64,000 nt of DNA from Clostridia bacterium (GCA_017541105.1 JAFXZS010000015.1:62001-126000), one strand, 5' to 3'. Positions 1-9,832 are shown, counted from the stretch's first letter. A program made the numbers and translations. Notes: generated by a model from the letters alone, not told the origin.

Positions 1-854
1 CGGAGAATCTTGCGGATGTTCCCGGCGTCGTGGTGCATTCCAGCCCTGCCTGGTTTATGGTGGACAGCGGGAAGAAAACCCTGGAGCCCGTCGGAATGAA
101 AGGGCGCGAGATGACCGCGTTCATCAGTTTTGTGGTCGGCAACCGCTTTTTTGTGGATGACGTGACCAACCGAATGGCGGATCTGGGGATCGTGGTGGCC
201 GGATTCTATTCCACCTCCGCGGGAGAGGCGATGCTGTATCTGAACGAGCAGGAGCGCGACAGAACCTCCGCCCTCATCGATATGGGCTACCTGAACACAG
301 AGATTATCGGCGTGGAAGGGGATGCCATTATTTACCACAAGATGCTGGACCTGGGCGGCGGGGACATTGCCGTTGCCCTGGCAGAGGAACTGGATATTTC
401 CCTCAGTGCAGCAGAGGATATCAAACGGAAGTTTGTCTATGGCATAGAGACCTCGGGAGAGACGTATGAGGTTCCCGGGACGGATGGGCAGAAGAGCATT
501 TCCTTTACCCGGGATCAGATCAAACCCATTATCTGCCGGACAGTGGATGAGATCTGCGACAAGATCAAGGAATGCATCGACGAGGATTTCGGTTCCCTGG
601 GCAGCTGGAGCAGTGTGTTTCTTACCGGCGGCGGCCTTGGATTCAACCGGGGCGGGAAGGAATACCTGGCAGGACGGCTCGGCCGCCCCGTGCAGGAGAC
701 GCCCAGGAGAACCACAAAGCTCAACAGCCACAGCTTCTCCAGCTCGCTGGGGCTGATGGACCTTATTATCGATACGATTGAGCAGCAGCATCAGCCTGCA
801 GCCGGTGCGGGCGGCAGGATCAAAGAATTTTTCCGTAGTCTGTTGGGAGGGTAA
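1..854 (+). CDS. ftsA: Cell division protein FtsA (5' end outside window)
   Basis: Actin-like ATPase that anchors FtsZ filaments to the membrane. The frame is open from the first bases, so the N-terminal part of the protein lies upstream. The visible part has an actin-fold phosphate loop (DLGGGDIA), then the late ATP-binding loop (FLTGGGLGF). It ends in an arginine/phenylalanine/leucine-rich tail ([14 protein letters not shown]) that fits the amphipathic membrane-targeting helix of FtsA. The stop at 852-854 is only 4 bases before ftsZ, so the two are co-transcribed in the standard ftsA-ftsZ order. The sequence is divergent from model FtsA proteins, so the name rests on fold motifs, C-terminal helix and context. 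Confidence 0.85.
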   Translation, partial: ENLADVPGVVVHSSPAWFMVDSGKKTLEPVGMKGREMTAFISFVVGNRFFVDDVTNRMADLGIVVAGFYSTSAGEAMLYLNEQERDRTSALIDMGYLNTEIIGVEGDAIIYHKMLDLGGGDIAVALAEELDISLSAAEDIKRKFVYGIETSGETYEVPGTDGQKSISFTRDQIKPIICRTVDEICDKIKECIDEDFGSLGSWSSVFLTGGGLGFNRGGKEYLAGRLGRPVQETPRRTTKLNSHSFSSSLGLMDLIIDTIEQQHQPAAGAGGRIKEFFRSLLGG

Positions 855-858
855 GCAA

Positions 859-2337
859 ATGATCGAATTCCAGAACGAAGAACAGAGCACCTTTGCTTCC
901 ATCAAGGTTGTAGGCTGCGGCGGAGGCGGAAACAACGCGGTGAACCGGATGGTAGCCGCCGGGCTTCGCGGTGTAGAGTTTATCTCCATCAATACCGACA
1001 GGCAGGCTTTGGGCCAGTCCAATGCCCAGGTCAAGATCCAGATCGGCGAGAAGCTGACAAAGGGACTGGGCGCCGGCGCGATTCCTGAGGTGGGCCGCCG
1101 GGCTGCCGAAGAGAGCCGGGAGGAAATCGCTTCTGCCCTGAAAGGCGCGGACCTTGTCTTTATCACCGCCGGGATGGGCGGCGGTACCGGAACCGGCGCA
1201 GCGCCGATTGTAGCGGAAATTGCCCGGGACCTCGGCACGCTGACCATCGCCGTCGTTACCAAGCCCTTCAACTTCGAAGGCAAACAGCGGATGAAGAACG
1301 CGGAGGCCGGCATCGCGGAACTGAAGCAGCATGTGGATACCCTGGTGGTCATTCCGAATGACCGGCTGCTGCAGGTGGTGAACAAAGGCACTACCATGAT
1401 TCAGGCTTTCGAGATCGCGGATGATGTGCTGCGCCAGGGCATCCAGGGCATCAGTGACCTGATTGCCGTTCCCGCCATGATTAATCTGGACTTCGCAGAT
1501 GTCAAGACGGTAATGGAATCCGGAGGAATGGCCCACATGGGCATCGGTACGGGTACGGGTGAGAACCGACTGGTGGAAGCCGCCAAGAGCGCCATCGAGT
1601 CTCCGCTGCTGGAGACCACCATCGACGGAGCCCGCGCTGTCCTGATCAACATTACCGGCGGGACAGACATTTCCATTGTGGATATCAATGAGGCCGCCAA
1701 CCTCATTATGGAATCCGCCGATCCGGACGCCAATATCATTTTCGGTGCCGGTATCGATGAAACCATGCGCGACGAAGTGCGCATCACCGTCATTGCCACC
1801 GGTTTCGAGAAGACGCCTTTCCCGGCAAAGGAGCCGGCGCGCAAACCCCGGGAGATCGAGCACGACAGGCTGTTCGGCACATTCGGGACGAACTTCTCCA
1901 AGCCGGAAACCCCGGCAACGCGTGACCTGTTTGATTCCTCCGCTCCCGTTTCCTCCGCTTTCTCCGCCGGCAATCCGGGGGATATCCCCACATATATGAG
2001 CTCCAGCCGTCCCAGCATGGGGGTGCCCGGCATGGTGAATTCCGGATCCTTCCAGACCGGATTCAGCTATCAGCAAACGGCGCCGCAACAGATCCAGCAG
2101 CCCCAGCAGCCCCAGCAGGCGACCCGCCCCTTCCAGTCCATGGGGAACGCGCAAACCGGCGGGAACATCCCGATGAGCAATCCGCAGTTCACGGCGCAGC
2201 CCCAGAACTACCAGCCCCTGTTCAACAGCAACGGGCAGGTGACCAGACAGACCGGCAGCTTCCAGCCTATTCCGCAGAACCAGGCCATGACAACGGATGA
2301 CCACGGGGTTCCCGGATTCCTGAAACGCAGACGGTAA
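859..2337 (+). CDS. ftsZ: Cell division protein FtsZ
   Basis: Tubulin-like GTPase that polymerises into the division ring. The 492-residue product shows the N-terminal nucleotide motif ([11 protein letters not shown]), the tubulin signature ([12 protein letters not shown]) and the T7-loop region (NLDFADV), followed by a long Gln/Pro-rich linker. It ends in the conserved tail peptide ([10 protein letters not shown]) that binds FtsA and other partners. The ATG at 859 is chosen because GGGAGG at 845-850 sits 8 bases upstream; an open frame continues back into ftsA but has no comparable ribosome site. A strong terminator follows at 2354-2384. Confidence 0.97.
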   Translation: MIEFQNEEQSTFASIKVVGCGGGGNNAVNRMVAAGLRGVEFISINTDRQALGQSNAQVKIQIGEKLTKGLGAGAIPEVGRRAAEESREEIASALKGADLVFITAGMGGGTGTGAAPIVAEIARDLGTLTIAVVTKPFNFEGKQRMKNAEAGIAELKQHVDTLVVIPNDRLLQVVNKGTTMIQAFEIADDVLRQGIQGISDLIAVPAMINLDFADVKTVMESGGMAHMGIGTGTGENRLVEAAKSAIESPLLETTIDGARAVLINITGGTDISIVDINEAANLIMESADPDANIIFGAGIDETMRDEVRITVIATGFEKTPFPAKEPARKPREIEHDRLFGTFGTNFSKPETPATRDLFDSSAPVSSAFSAGNPGDIPTYMSSSRPSMGVPGMVNSGSFQTGFSYQQTAPQQIQQPQQPQQATRPFQSMGNAQTGGNIPMSNPQFTAQPQNYQPLFNSNGQVTRQTGSFQPIPQNQAMTTDDHGVPGFLKRRR

Positions 2338-2353
2338 GCAGAGTACAGACAGA

Positions 2354-2384
2354 CCCGGGACCCGGAAAAGGGTCCCGGGCTTTT
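2354..2384 (+). terminator. Intrinsic terminator after ftsZ
   Basis: A perfect 10-bp GC-rich stem (2354-2363 with 2370-2379) closes a 6-base loop and is followed by CTTTT. It lies 16 bases after the ftsZ stop and ends only 20 bases before the MBOAT start, so that gene needs readthrough or a promoter inside ftsZ. Confidence 0.9.
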
Positions 2385-2404
2385 CGGAGGAATGAGACAA
2401 GCGC

Positions 2405-3832
2405 ATGCTGTTTTCCAGTCTTGAATTTCTGCTGCTGTTTTTCCCCGTGACCTTTGGCATTCATTTTCTTCTGCCGAAAAAAGCACGGAATTTCTGGCTG
2501 CTGCTGGCCAGCCTGTTTTTTTATGCCTGGGGAGAGCCGGAATTTGTCCTGATCATGATCGGCTCCATCTGCATCAATTATGCGCTGGCGCTGGCGATCA
2601 GCCGGGCGGAAAAGCCCGCCGGAAAAAGAGCGATCCTGTGCGCGGATATCGTACTGAACCTCGCCGTGCTTTTTGTATTCAAATATCTGAATTTTGTCAC
2701 GAGGACCCTGCACGCAATCCTTCCGGCGACGCAGGGCCTCTTCGGGGAAACATCCATCGCGCTGCCGGTGGGGATTTCCTTTTTTACATTTCAGGCCATC
2801 AGCTATGTGGCGGATGTATACCGGGGCTATGCCAGCGCACAGCGCAATCTCTTCTCTGTCGGCCTGTATATCTCCCTGTTTCCGCAACTGATCGCCGGAC
2901 CCATTGTCCGGTATACCACCGTCATGGATCAGATCCGGGAACGAACGATTACCGTGTCTTCCTTTTCGGAAGGCATGCTTCGCTTTATGGCAGGGTTCAA
3001 CAAAAAAATCCTCCTGGCAAACGTACTGGCGGAGGCGGCAGACGCGGCTTTCGCAGCCCGGGGAGGCAGCGCCGGGATGGCCTGGTTCGGGGCACTGTGC
3101 TATTCCCTGCAGATCTATTTTGATTTCAGCGGTTATTCGGACATGGCGATCGGCCTGGGACGGATGCTGGGTTTCCGCTTTCCGGAAAACTTCGATACGC
3201 CGTATATCTCAAAAAGCGTGACTGAATTCTGGAGAAGATGGCATATTTCCCTGGGCACCTGGTTCAGGGACTATGTGTATTTTCCCATGGGCGGATCCCG
3301 GGTCTCTTCCCGGCGGAAGCTGATACGCAATCTGCTGACAGTCTGGATCCTGACTGGCATCTGGCACGGCGCCAACTGGACTTTCCTTCTGTGGGGGCTG
3401 ATGTACGGCGTGCTGATTCTTTTTGAAAAACGGACAGACCTGCCCCGAAAGGCGGAAACAGGCTCCCGGCTTCTCCGGGCAGGGCTGCGGACAATGACGC
3501 TGCTGACGGTGATGATGGGGTGGATCCTTTTCCGGTCGGACAGCATTGGAGCTGCGTGGGACTATATCCGTGCCATGTTCGGCGGAAACGGAACGGGCAT
3601 CCTGGGCGGAGATGTCCTTCTGTATGCCAGGGAATACGCGGTATTCTGGATTGCCGGCATTCTCTTGTCCATGCCCGCAGGCAGGTGGCTGCTGAAAAAA
3701 GCCGGCGAGGGCAGCCGGTGGGAAGCGCTGCTTCGGGGCGCGGGATACGCGGCACAGCTTATCCTCTTTGCCGTCAGTATTACCATGCTGGTGATGAACT
3801 CCCACAACCCGTTTATCTATTTCAATTTTTAA
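2405..3832 (+). CDS. MBOAT-family membrane O-acyltransferase (AlgI/PatA/DltB-like)
   Basis: Multi-pass membrane enzyme that transfers acyl groups, usually acetyl, onto an extracellular polymer. The 475-residue protein has about ten hydrophobic segments. It carries the family core: YFDFSGYSDMAIG around residue 240, then EFWRRWHISLGTWFRDYVYFP, and the catalytic His in TGIWHGANWTF. Length matches AlgI-type proteins. No AlgJ/AlgX-like or SGNH partner lies next to it, so the acceptor (peptidoglycan, teichoic acid or exopolysaccharide) cannot be named. The start has GGAGG about 14 bases upstream, which is long; no nearer in-frame start is better. Confidence 0.93.
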   Translation: MLFSSLEFLLLFFPVTFGIHFLLPKKARNFWLLLASLFFYAWGEPEFVLIMIGSICINYALALAISRAEKPAGKRAILCADIVLNLAVLFVFKYLNFVTRTLHAILPATQGLFGETSIALPVGISFFTFQAISYVADVYRGYASAQRNLFSVGLYISLFPQLIAGPIVRYTTVMDQIRERTITVSSFSEGMLRFMAGFNKKILLANVLAEAADAAFAARGGSAGMAWFGALCYSLQIYFDFSGYSDMAIGLGRMLGFRFPENFDTPYISKSVTEFWRRWHISLGTWFRDYVYFPMGGSRVSSRRKLIRNLLTVWILTGIWHGANWTFLLWGLMYGVLILFEKRTDLPRKAETGSRLLRAGLRTMTLLTVMMGWILFRSDSIGAAWDYIRAMFGGNGTGILGGDVLLYAREYAVFWIAGILLSMPAGRWLLKKAGEGSRWEALLRGAGYAAQLILFAVSITMLVMNSHNPFIYFNF

Positions 3833-3843
3833 CAATGATTCAG

Positions 3844-3875
3844 TCAGCGGTCCCTGAAACCGCTGATGTTTTTTT
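3844..3875 (+). terminator. Intrinsic terminator after the MBOAT gene
   Basis: A perfect 8-bp stem (3844-3851 with 3859-3866) with a 7-base loop is followed by TG and seven T. It separates the convergent MBOAT and uridine kinase genes. Confidence 0.85.
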
Positions 3876-3886
3876 CCTGAAGGGCA

Positions 3887-4510
3887 TCAAAGAGCCTGCC
3901 GCCGGCTGAGCAGATGGCTGATCTTTGTTCGCACGAGATCGAAGGCCACATCATTCAGGCCGCTGTTGATCACGATGTCCGCCGTGGCCTTGGTAGGCTC
4001 GACAAAGAGGTAGTGCATGGGCTTCACGGTGGTCAGGTACTGCCGGGCAATCCCTTCCACATCCCGGCCGCGCTCCTTGACATCCCGGATGACGCGGCGG
4101 AGAATCCGCTCATCGGCATCCGCCTCCACATAGATCCGGATATCCAGGAGATTCCGCAGTTCCTCATTCTGCAGCACCATAATCCCCTCGATGAGGATGA
4201 CATCCGCCGGGTCGACCCGTACGGTTTCGGAGGACCGGTTATGCACCGTATAGTCATATACCGGGCAAAGGATCGATTTTCCTTCCCGCAGCTGGCGGAC
4301 ATCCCGGATCAGAAGATCCGTCTCGAAGGCATCGGGATGATCGTAGTTCAGCAGCCTGCGCTTCTCCAGAGGCATATCGTCATGCGCTTTGTAATAATTA
4401 TCATAATAGATGACGGTTACACGGTCCCCGAATTCAGCTTTGAGGCGCTTGGTAAAGGTGGATTTTCCGGAGCCGGTTCCGCCGGCGATTCCGATGATAT
4501 ACGGTCTCAT
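3887..4510 (-). CDS. udk: Uridine kinase
   Basis: Phosphorylates uridine and cytidine to UMP/CMP in pyrimidine salvage. The Walker A loop GGTGSGKST lies near residue 10, and YYDNYYKAHDDM and LNYDHPDAFET are classic uridine-kinase motifs. The 207-residue length is typical. The ATG at 4510 is chosen because GGAGGGG lies just upstream on the minus strand and because the promoter at 4559-4587 would exclude the longer frame. Monocistronic. Confidence 0.95.
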   Translation of the reverse strand: MRPYIIGIAGGTGSGKSTFTKRLKAEFGDRVTVIYYDNYYKAHDDMPLEKRRLLNYDHPDAFETDLLIRDVRQLREGKSILCPVYDYTVHNRSSETVRVDPADVILIEGIMVLQNEELRNLLDIRIYVEADADERILRRVIRDVKERGRDVEGIARQYLTTVKPMHYLFVEPTKATADIVINSGLNDVAFDLVRTKISHLLSRRQAL

Positions 4511-4558
4511 ATGATCCCCTCCATGCGATGCACCGAGTTGCCATTTCCCAGTAAAGCT

Positions 4559-4587
4559 ATTATACCCGGAAGTATCCCGCATGACAA
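4559..4587 (-). promoter_or_regulatory. SigmaA-type promoter for udk
   Basis: On the minus strand TTGTCA is followed after 17 bases by a perfect TATAAT. It is placed back to back with the plus-strand promoter at 4608-4636. Confidence 0.75.
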
Positions 4588-4607
4588 TTCCAAGATCCCG
4601 GTTTCTC

Positions 4608-4636
4608 TTGAAAAAAAGCCACCGCGCAGGTATAAT
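4608..4636 (+). promoter_or_regulatory. SigmaA-type promoter for the 4690 gene
   Basis: TTGAAA, a 17-base spacer, then TATAAT. Its position rules out the GTG at 4642 as the start of the next gene and supports ATG 4690. Confidence 0.8.
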
Positions 4637-4689
4637 TTCAGGTGCCGCAGGAACAAAAACCCATCGGAATGAAAATCAGGAGTGAAGGT

Positions 4690-5271
4690 ATGGACTGGCA
4701 GAAAAAGCAGGCGGGAGAAGAAGTCTGGGATCCGGAAAAAGCGTATGCGCGGGAGCGGCGGGGGCGGCTCAGGCTGCTGCTGTTCATTCTGCTGGTGATT
4801 GCCGCCGGCGCGGTTTGGATCCTGAGCGTTCAGCAGGATACCGGCTCCATGGGAGATGTGCCCCTGAAGGGGAGCATGACCTTCGAAGAGGCGGATCAGA
4901 AGATGCGGGAAGCAGGTTATGAGCCCTATGGCGCTGCCCGGTACCAGGGGAATATACAGTCCCAGGAATACGGGGAACGCGAGGTCTGCGGCTGTTCCTC
5001 GTTTCTCAGCGTGCTGGAAGCGGAGGAGGGAGAGGACGGCGGGCTGCGGATCGGCCATGCCTTTCTGGAGCAGGCAGGCCATTCTTCCGAGAATCCCGGG
5101 GAGATTTATAACCGGCTGAAAAAGGAACTGACGAAACGGATGGGAACACCGAAAACAGTCGAGGAAGCCGGGACGAGTTACTGCCAATGGAACCGAAGCG
5201 ACCGTTCCTGCGCAATCCTCGGATATCTGTGGGAATCCTATCCGGTTCTGTTCTTCATTTATCCGAGGTAA
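4690..5271 (+). CDS. Membrane-anchored protein of unknown function
   Basis: Not recognised. The 193-residue product has a charged cytoplasmic head, one transmembrane segment (about residues 30-48, rich in Leu/Ile) and an extracytoplasmic domain containing several Cys (CGCSS, SYCQW, DRSCAI) and acidic stretches. ATG 4690 is chosen over ATG 4669 and GTG 4642 because AGGAG lies 7 bases before it and the promoter at 4608-4636 leaves little leader for the others. It is monocistronic, with its own promoter and another promoter directly after its stop. Confidence 0.75.
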   Translation: MDWQKKQAGEEVWDPEKAYARERRGRLRLLLFILLVIAAGAVWILSVQQDTGSMGDVPLKGSMTFEEADQKMREAGYEPYGAARYQGNIQSQEYGEREVCGCSSFLSVLEAEEGEDGGLRIGHAFLEQAGHSSENPGEIYNRLKKELTKRMGTPKTVEEAGTSYCQWNRSDRSCAILGYLWESYPVLFFIYPR

Positions 5272-5275
5272 TCCC

Positions 5276-5304
5276 TTGAGATCCTTCCGGCGATCTGGTA
5301 TAAT
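5276..5304 (+). promoter_or_regulatory. SigmaA-type promoter for the 5372 gene
   Basis: TTGAGA, 17 bases, TATAAT, beginning 5 bases after the preceding stop codon. Confidence 0.8.
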
Positions 5305-5371
5305 TCAGACGCGGACAGACCATCCGATCAGGGTGAATACAGGATTGATATATCAAAGTGAGGTGTGAAGA

Positions 5372-7243
5372 ATGAAAAGAATTTTATCTCTTCTTCTGAC
5401 GATCATGCTGGTGGCCGGAATGACCGCCGCAGGCGCAGAAACCGCAGCCGGCGGGGATTTTGCGGCCGGGTTCATGGGATGGCTCAGCAGCATTGACCTG
5501 TCGGGTTCCGACTATGCTGCGACTGTGCAGACGCCGTCAGAAACGGAGCGGGCGGTGCTCCGGCAGGACGGCGCGGTGACCGAAATTGAGCTTGAGGGCC
5601 AGGGGCGCGTCCAGCTGTCACAAAACGCCATTGCGCTGGAAATACAGGGCCAGCGGTATTATATCGACCTGGAATCCATTCTGGGCATGATGCAGCCGAT
5701 GCTTACATCCGGGGATATGGAGAGCGAGATGGAAATGCTTACTCCCTGGCTGCAGAAGGCCCTGATGCAGATCCTGCTTCCAAGCGCAAAGCTGTCCATC
5801 CGCCCGGAGGGAACCATGATTCACTTTGAGGCGACAGCGCAGGAACTGCAGGAAAGGCTGTATGCTTTTATTGACGAGATGATGGCGGAGCGGACCACGC
5901 TGGAAACGCTGCTGAAGCATTACGGAGCGGCTGTGCAGATGTCTGTCCAGGGTTTTCCGGCAGACTTTGAAACGCTGAAGTCCCTGTGGGAAGCGGAGAA
6001 GGCCCAGCCTGCACAATGGCCGGATTTCGCGTTAAGCGCGGATATTACCACCGCGTCCGCCTATGGCAAGCCCGCGGAGTTCTCCTGCGCGGCGGACATT
6101 ACGATGGAAGGCAGACAGATCTGTTCGCTCCGGCTGGAATTCGAAGAGACACGGGAAGGCATTCAGGCACATTTTGCGCTGAATGCCGGGGAAAACCGCG
6201 CGTCCGCCGCTTCCGTGGATCTGGAAATGCGGCTGGGAGACGGAGATGTTTATTTCCGGCTGATCAGCGGGAACCGGTATACGGAAACCTATACGCTGCA
6301 CATCTTCCGCAGCAGCGGCGAGGAGATTGAACCGCGGATCCGCTGGACCGCGATCCTGACCGTGGAAGGCAGCAACATGCATTCCGCCCGTGAATACACG
6401 CTGGATGTGGAACTGGATCCGGACCAGAAAACGCTGTACGCGGTGCTGAATGAGAACGATGAGTCGGAAACCGGGCAGCTTGCCCGGCTGGATGCGGCCT
6501 GGTCAGACACCGGTATTGACGGAACGCTCCAGGTTCAGGAGGACAAACTCTATTTCCGGGCCGCGCAGGGCGTGATGTATACCCGCGTAAAAGTTGATTA
6601 TGTTCCGAAGGACACGTATTCGGCATTTTCCTTCGATCTGTGGGTTTACCGGCAGACAGGGGATGCCCGGAAAATCCGGGCGGAAGTCAAGGCCGCAAGA
6701 GGCTTCCACAGAATCTATACGCTTGAGACCGATCCGAACCGGATCGAGTTTGACGCGACGGATCCCCTCTACGGCCGGATGGCGTACTGCAAGCTGTACA
6801 GGAAACTGTCGGCGAAGGGATTCGAGGCCGGGCTGGAGTACCAGAACCTGTTCAGCAACGACAAACTTTACACCGGCAGGATTCCCCTGACTGTCACCAT
6901 CCGGAAGGACGGCAATCTGTACCGGGCGGATATCCAGCTGCCGAGCCGGGACAGCGAAGAAGAACCCCAGACCTATCAGATTGCCATGACGGAGAACTCC
7001 GAAAATGCCCTGACAATCCTCGCGACGAGGAACGAAACCGAGGAGCTCGGAAAACTGGAGCTCCGGATTGAAGACGGGACCGTGCTGACCGGAAACCTCT
7101 CTGCGGCGGGCACGGAACAGGTTACCCTGAAAGTGGAACCGGCGGAAAAGCAGGGCTTCGAAGTCATCGACCAGCAGAAAGCGTTCGTGATCAACGCAAA
7201 AACGCTTCCGCTGTTCCTGAAGATGATGAGCATGGGAAGGTAA
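5372..7243 (+). CDS. Large secreted protein of unknown function
   Basis: Not recognised. The 623 residues begin with a signal peptide (MKRILSLLLTIMLVAGMTAAGAE, cleavage probably after AGA), and the rest is soluble and predicted exported. The sequence alternates short charged and hydrophobic strands throughout, suggesting a beta-rich fold, perhaps repeated. No catalytic motif or cell-wall anchor is visible, and there is no Cys lipobox. GAGGTG lies about 7 bases before the ATG. It is monocistronic, between its own promoter and a strong terminator. Confidence 0.8.
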   Translation: MKRILSLLLTIMLVAGMTAAGAETAAGGDFAAGFMGWLSSIDLSGSDYAATVQTPSETERAVLRQDGAVTEIELEGQGRVQLSQNAIALEIQGQRYYIDLESILGMMQPMLTSGDMESEMEMLTPWLQKALMQILLPSAKLSIRPEGTMIHFEATAQELQERLYAFIDEMMAERTTLETLLKHYGAAVQMSVQGFPADFETLKSLWEAEKAQPAQWPDFALSADITTASAYGKPAEFSCAADITMEGRQICSLRLEFEETREGIQAHFALNAGENRASAASVDLEMRLGDGDVYFRLISGNRYTETYTLHIFRSSGEEIEPRIRWTAILTVEGSNMHSAREYTLDVELDPDQKTLYAVLNENDESETGQLARLDAAWSDTGIDGTLQVQEDKLYFRAAQGVMYTRVKVDYVPKDTYSAFSFDLWVYRQTGDARKIRAEVKAARGFHRIYTLETDPNRIEFDATDPLYGRMAYCKLYRKLSAKGFEAGLEYQNLFSNDKLYTGRIPLTVTIRKDGNLYRADIQLPSRDSEEEPQTYQIAMTENSENALTILATRNETEELGKLELRIEDGTVLTGNLSAAGTEQVTLKVEPAEKQGFEVIDQQKAFVINAKTLPLFLKMMSMGR

Positions 7244-7257
7244 AAATCGAAAACAAA

Positions 7258-7291
7258 AATCCGCGGGTTTCAGAATTGAAGCCCGCGGATT
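7258..7291. terminator. Bidirectional terminator between convergent genes
   Basis: A 14-bp stem with one G-T pair (7258-7271 with 7278-7291) and a 6-base loop. T-rich runs follow on both strands, the stronger on the minus strand. It serves the 5372 and 8844 genes. Confidence 0.85.
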
Positions 7292-7308
7292 CTTTTACAG
7301 CGAACCGT

Positions 7309-8844
7309 TTATTCCGCATCCGGGTCCCAGGTCCAGGGGATGTAGGAAGCTCCTTCTTCCGCACAGGTGAAGGACAGATGCGTGTCGGTCATGCTCATTC
7401 CATAGGTTCTGACGCTGCCGTTGCCATACATCAGGGTGATTTCAAACGGCGGCTCATCCCAGTACAGATTCATCGAAGGATCATACCGTGTCACAAACCA
7501 CGTGCCGGAATGCGCGCCGGGAATGATGAGCTCTTCCTCTTCCTCCTCTTCGGTGTCCGCATCCGTATCTTCCTCTTCGTATTCACCGGCATCCGCTTCA
7601 TCCTCTTCCCCGAAGCCTTCGGAGAAGGTACCGTCCGCACGGAGCTGCAGCAGATCCTCCGTCAGGGATCCGCCTGATTCCAGGTACCAGTCCCCGGCGA
7701 CCTGCGCCATGCACTCCGCCAGCGGTTCCAGGTCCGCGGGAATCAGGTCCCGCGCAGGGACAAAACCCCAGACTACGGAACCTTTGTCCGCCGGCCTGCC
7801 GTTGTTGACTTTCGCACTGACATAGGCGTAATAATCATTGTACAGGCCCAGGCAGGTCACCCGTGTACCTGCGGGAACGGACAGCTGCCGGAACTGGCTG
7901 ACATCCGGATCGTCCGTCAGATACGTATCCACGGAAGCTTCCATTTCCACAGCCGCGAAGGGCGCGTTCGCCTCATCCTCTTCAACGGAAAGGCCGAGAT
8001 CCCCGCATAACGCATATCCGATGCGCTGGGTACGCTCGCTGACATCATACCGGATGCAGGCATAGGGCGTGCCGCCCGCATCGGTGAAAAGGGAAAGCAG
8101 ATACATGGAACCGTTCAGCCCGACCGCCGCTTTGCCTTTTCCGGCGCGCCAGGCAGCGGTGCCGTACGGCGCGCTGTACACCGCCGCGGTTCCTTTTTTC
8201 TTCGGCTGCAGCAGTTCACCGGGATCATCCGGGCTGTAAGCGCCGCCCTCTTCAGACCCCGTACCGAGAATGCGCTGCCGGCTGTCAAACCGGGCCTGCA
8301 GCGCGTTCAGACGCCGGACCTCCTCCACAGAGCGGGGAAAGAGGTCGATATTGAAGGACGCAAGGGTGATTTTCACCGGGAAGACAGCGATCCCCTCCGC
8401 ATCCTGCGCGGCGTAATGCCAGAGCAAACCGTCCTCATCCGCCAGAGCAATCAGGCGAAAAAGCCCGATGACGGCCTCTGTCAGCTCGTAACCCTCATCG
8501 GTATCCCAGAACCGGTAGTACTCATCTTCCCCGTAACGGATTGTCAGTTCCCTGTCGTCCAGGGAAAGCTTCGGCGCTTTTCGCTTTGCTTCCGGCTGGT
8601 AGACTGCCGTGGTGTAGACATGAAGCTCCCGATCCTCATCCGCAAAGAACAGCGCGTGATGATAGCGGGATTTCATTACGGCGAAGGGACCTGCCTGATT
8701 GCTCAGCGCAGAATAGTTCTTCCATAAGCCGGAAGACTCCACTGCCTGATACAGCGATCCGGACAATCCCCAGCTGTTTGCCGACGCACCGGCGCAGAAA
8801 AGAACCAGGGACAGGAGAAGAAGAGCCGCCAGTATTTTTTTCAT
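7309..8844 (-). CDS. Secreted protein of unknown function with acidic linker
   Basis: The 511 residues start with a clear signal peptide (MKKILAALLLLSLVLFCAGASA). The body is soluble. The segment around residues 300-365 (TYLTDDPDVSQF through GFVPARDL) resembles a bacterial SH3-like fold. A very acidic linker of about 30 residues, nearly all Glu/Asp, follows near residue 420. The C-terminal block (SGTWFVTRYDPSMNLYW through SFTCAEEG) resembles lipocalin-like or META-type small beta domains, as an inference. No enzyme motif is seen. It has its own promoter at 8921-8949 and shares a terminator with the convergent gene. Confidence 0.75.
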   Translation of the reverse strand: MKKILAALLLLSLVLFCAGASANSWGLSGSLYQAVESSGLWKNYSALSNQAGPFAVMKSRYHHALFFADEDRELHVYTTAVYQPEAKRKAPKLSLDDRELTIRYGEDEYYRFWDTDEGYELTEAVIGLFRLIALADEDGLLWHYAAQDAEGIAVFPVKITLASFNIDLFPRSVEEVRRLNALQARFDSRQRILGTGSEEGGAYSPDDPGELLQPKKKGTAAVYSAPYGTAAWRAGKGKAAVGLNGSMYLLSLFTDAGGTPYACIRYDVSERTQRIGYALCGDLGLSVEEDEANAPFAAVEMEASVDTYLTDDPDVSQFRQLSVPAGTRVTCLGLYNDYYAYVSAKVNNGRPADKGSVVWGFVPARDLIPADLEPLAECMAQVAGDWYLESGGSLTEDLLQLRADGTFSEGFGEEDEADAGEYEEEDTDADTEEEEEEELIIPGAHSGTWFVTRYDPSMNLYWDEPPFEITLMYGNGSVRTYGMSMTDTHLSFTCAEEGASYIPWTWDPDAE

Positions 8845-8920
8845 GATCCAAAACAGCCTTTCCGAATGAATGCCGGTCCGTCTCCGCAGGGCACCATACT
8901 TTCCTGTTTATTTCCGTCCC

Positions 8921-8949
8921 ATTTTACCGGATCTTCAGAGGAAATTCAA
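8921..8949 (-). promoter_or_regulatory. SigmaA-type promoter for the 8844 gene
   Basis: On the minus strand TTGAAT, 17 bases, TAAAAT. It leaves a leader of about 70 bases. Confidence 0.65.
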
Positions 8950-9034
8950 GAAAGCGCGCGAAGGAGAAAACATCTGCCGGACAGAATCATTACAGGAGAA
9001 GAGCAAGGATGCGGCAACACGGAAGCGGAGGAGG

Positions 9035-9832
9035 ATGGCGTTGAAGACAGGATCCCGCCGGCAGAACGGTGCCATACAGCTATTTTCAGCGGAGGAACTG
9101 CAGATTTACGCGCTGATTTCGCGGCAGGACGGGATCAAAGCGCGTGAAATCGGCCGTGAACTCGGGATGGATAAAACGGAGGTCAGCAGACTGCTTTCCT
9201 CCTCAGCGCTGATGCGGGAACTGTGTTATCAGGACAGGGAATACATGTGGCACGCGCTGGTGCGCCAGGCGCCGCCATATGAAGGCCTTTATGAGTTTTC
9301 CGGCTGGTACGGAACGGTCGGGGAGTTCCTGCGGGAATCGGAGGGCACCTGGCTGGAGGAGCTGGAAAACGGATGCAGAAGGATCGGCCGGAACCTGAAC
9401 GATCAGCGGGGGCTGATCCATTCCTTTACCGACTGCAGGAAAACCATGCGCGCGCTTTTCGAAGACCTGCGGAACATGTCGGAGCTCCCCGCGAGCTCCT
9501 GGGAGATCGTGTTTGAACTGCGGCTGAACCTGAGGCGGTTTATCCGGATCTACGCGGACGTTCTCGTGATTACCCCCGGGAAGGTGTTTTCCCTGGAGTT
9601 TAAAATGAAAAACGGTATCGATCCGGAGGAAGTGCTGCAGGCGGCGAAATATACACCGTATCTGGAGATTCTCTTCGGACGGGATAACGATGTGATTCCC
9701 GCGCTGGTGCTGACCGGCGCGAAGGAATTGTTCCGCTATGAAAACATCGGCAAAACGGACGCGGTGCTTCCGGTCTGCTCGGGCGACATGCTGTTCAACG
9801 TGTTCAACGAATATATGGGCTTCCTCAGATAA
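9035..9832 (+). CDS. Winged-helix protein with PD-(D/E)XK nuclease-like domain
   Basis: The 265 residues combine an N-terminal winged helix-turn-helix (about residues 15-55, LQIYALISRQDG, REIGRELGMDKTEVSRLL) with a C-terminal part that matches a PD-(D/E)XK nuclease core. D175 lies in a hydrophobic strand (YADVLVI) and E188-x-K190 in the next one (FSLEFKM), followed by a helix. Known families with this core are restriction, repair or helicase-associated nucleases. The start is uncertain: GGAGGAGG abuts ATG 9035, while TTG 9041 has better spacing. It stands alone, divergent from the 8844 gene and ending 5 bases from psuG. The function is inferred from motifs only. Confidence 0.65.
   Translation: MALKTGSRRQNGAIQLFSAEELQIYALISRQDGIKAREIGRELGMDKTEVSRLLSSSALMRELCYQDREYMWHALVRQAPPYEGLYEFSGWYGTVGEFLRESEGTWLEELENGCRRIGRNLNDQRGLIHSFTDCRKTMRALFEDLRNMSELPASSWEIVFELRLNLRRFIRIYADVLVITPGKVFSLEFKMKNGIDPEEVLQAAKYTPYLEILFGRDNDVIPALVLTGAKELFRYENIGKTDAVLPVCSGDMLFNVFNEYMGFLR

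Noticed and set aside
820-2460. Long open frame antisense to ftsZ (546 codons)
   Set aside because: Artefact of GC-rich codon positions in ftsZ; low-complexity His/Gly-rich translation, no ribosome site.
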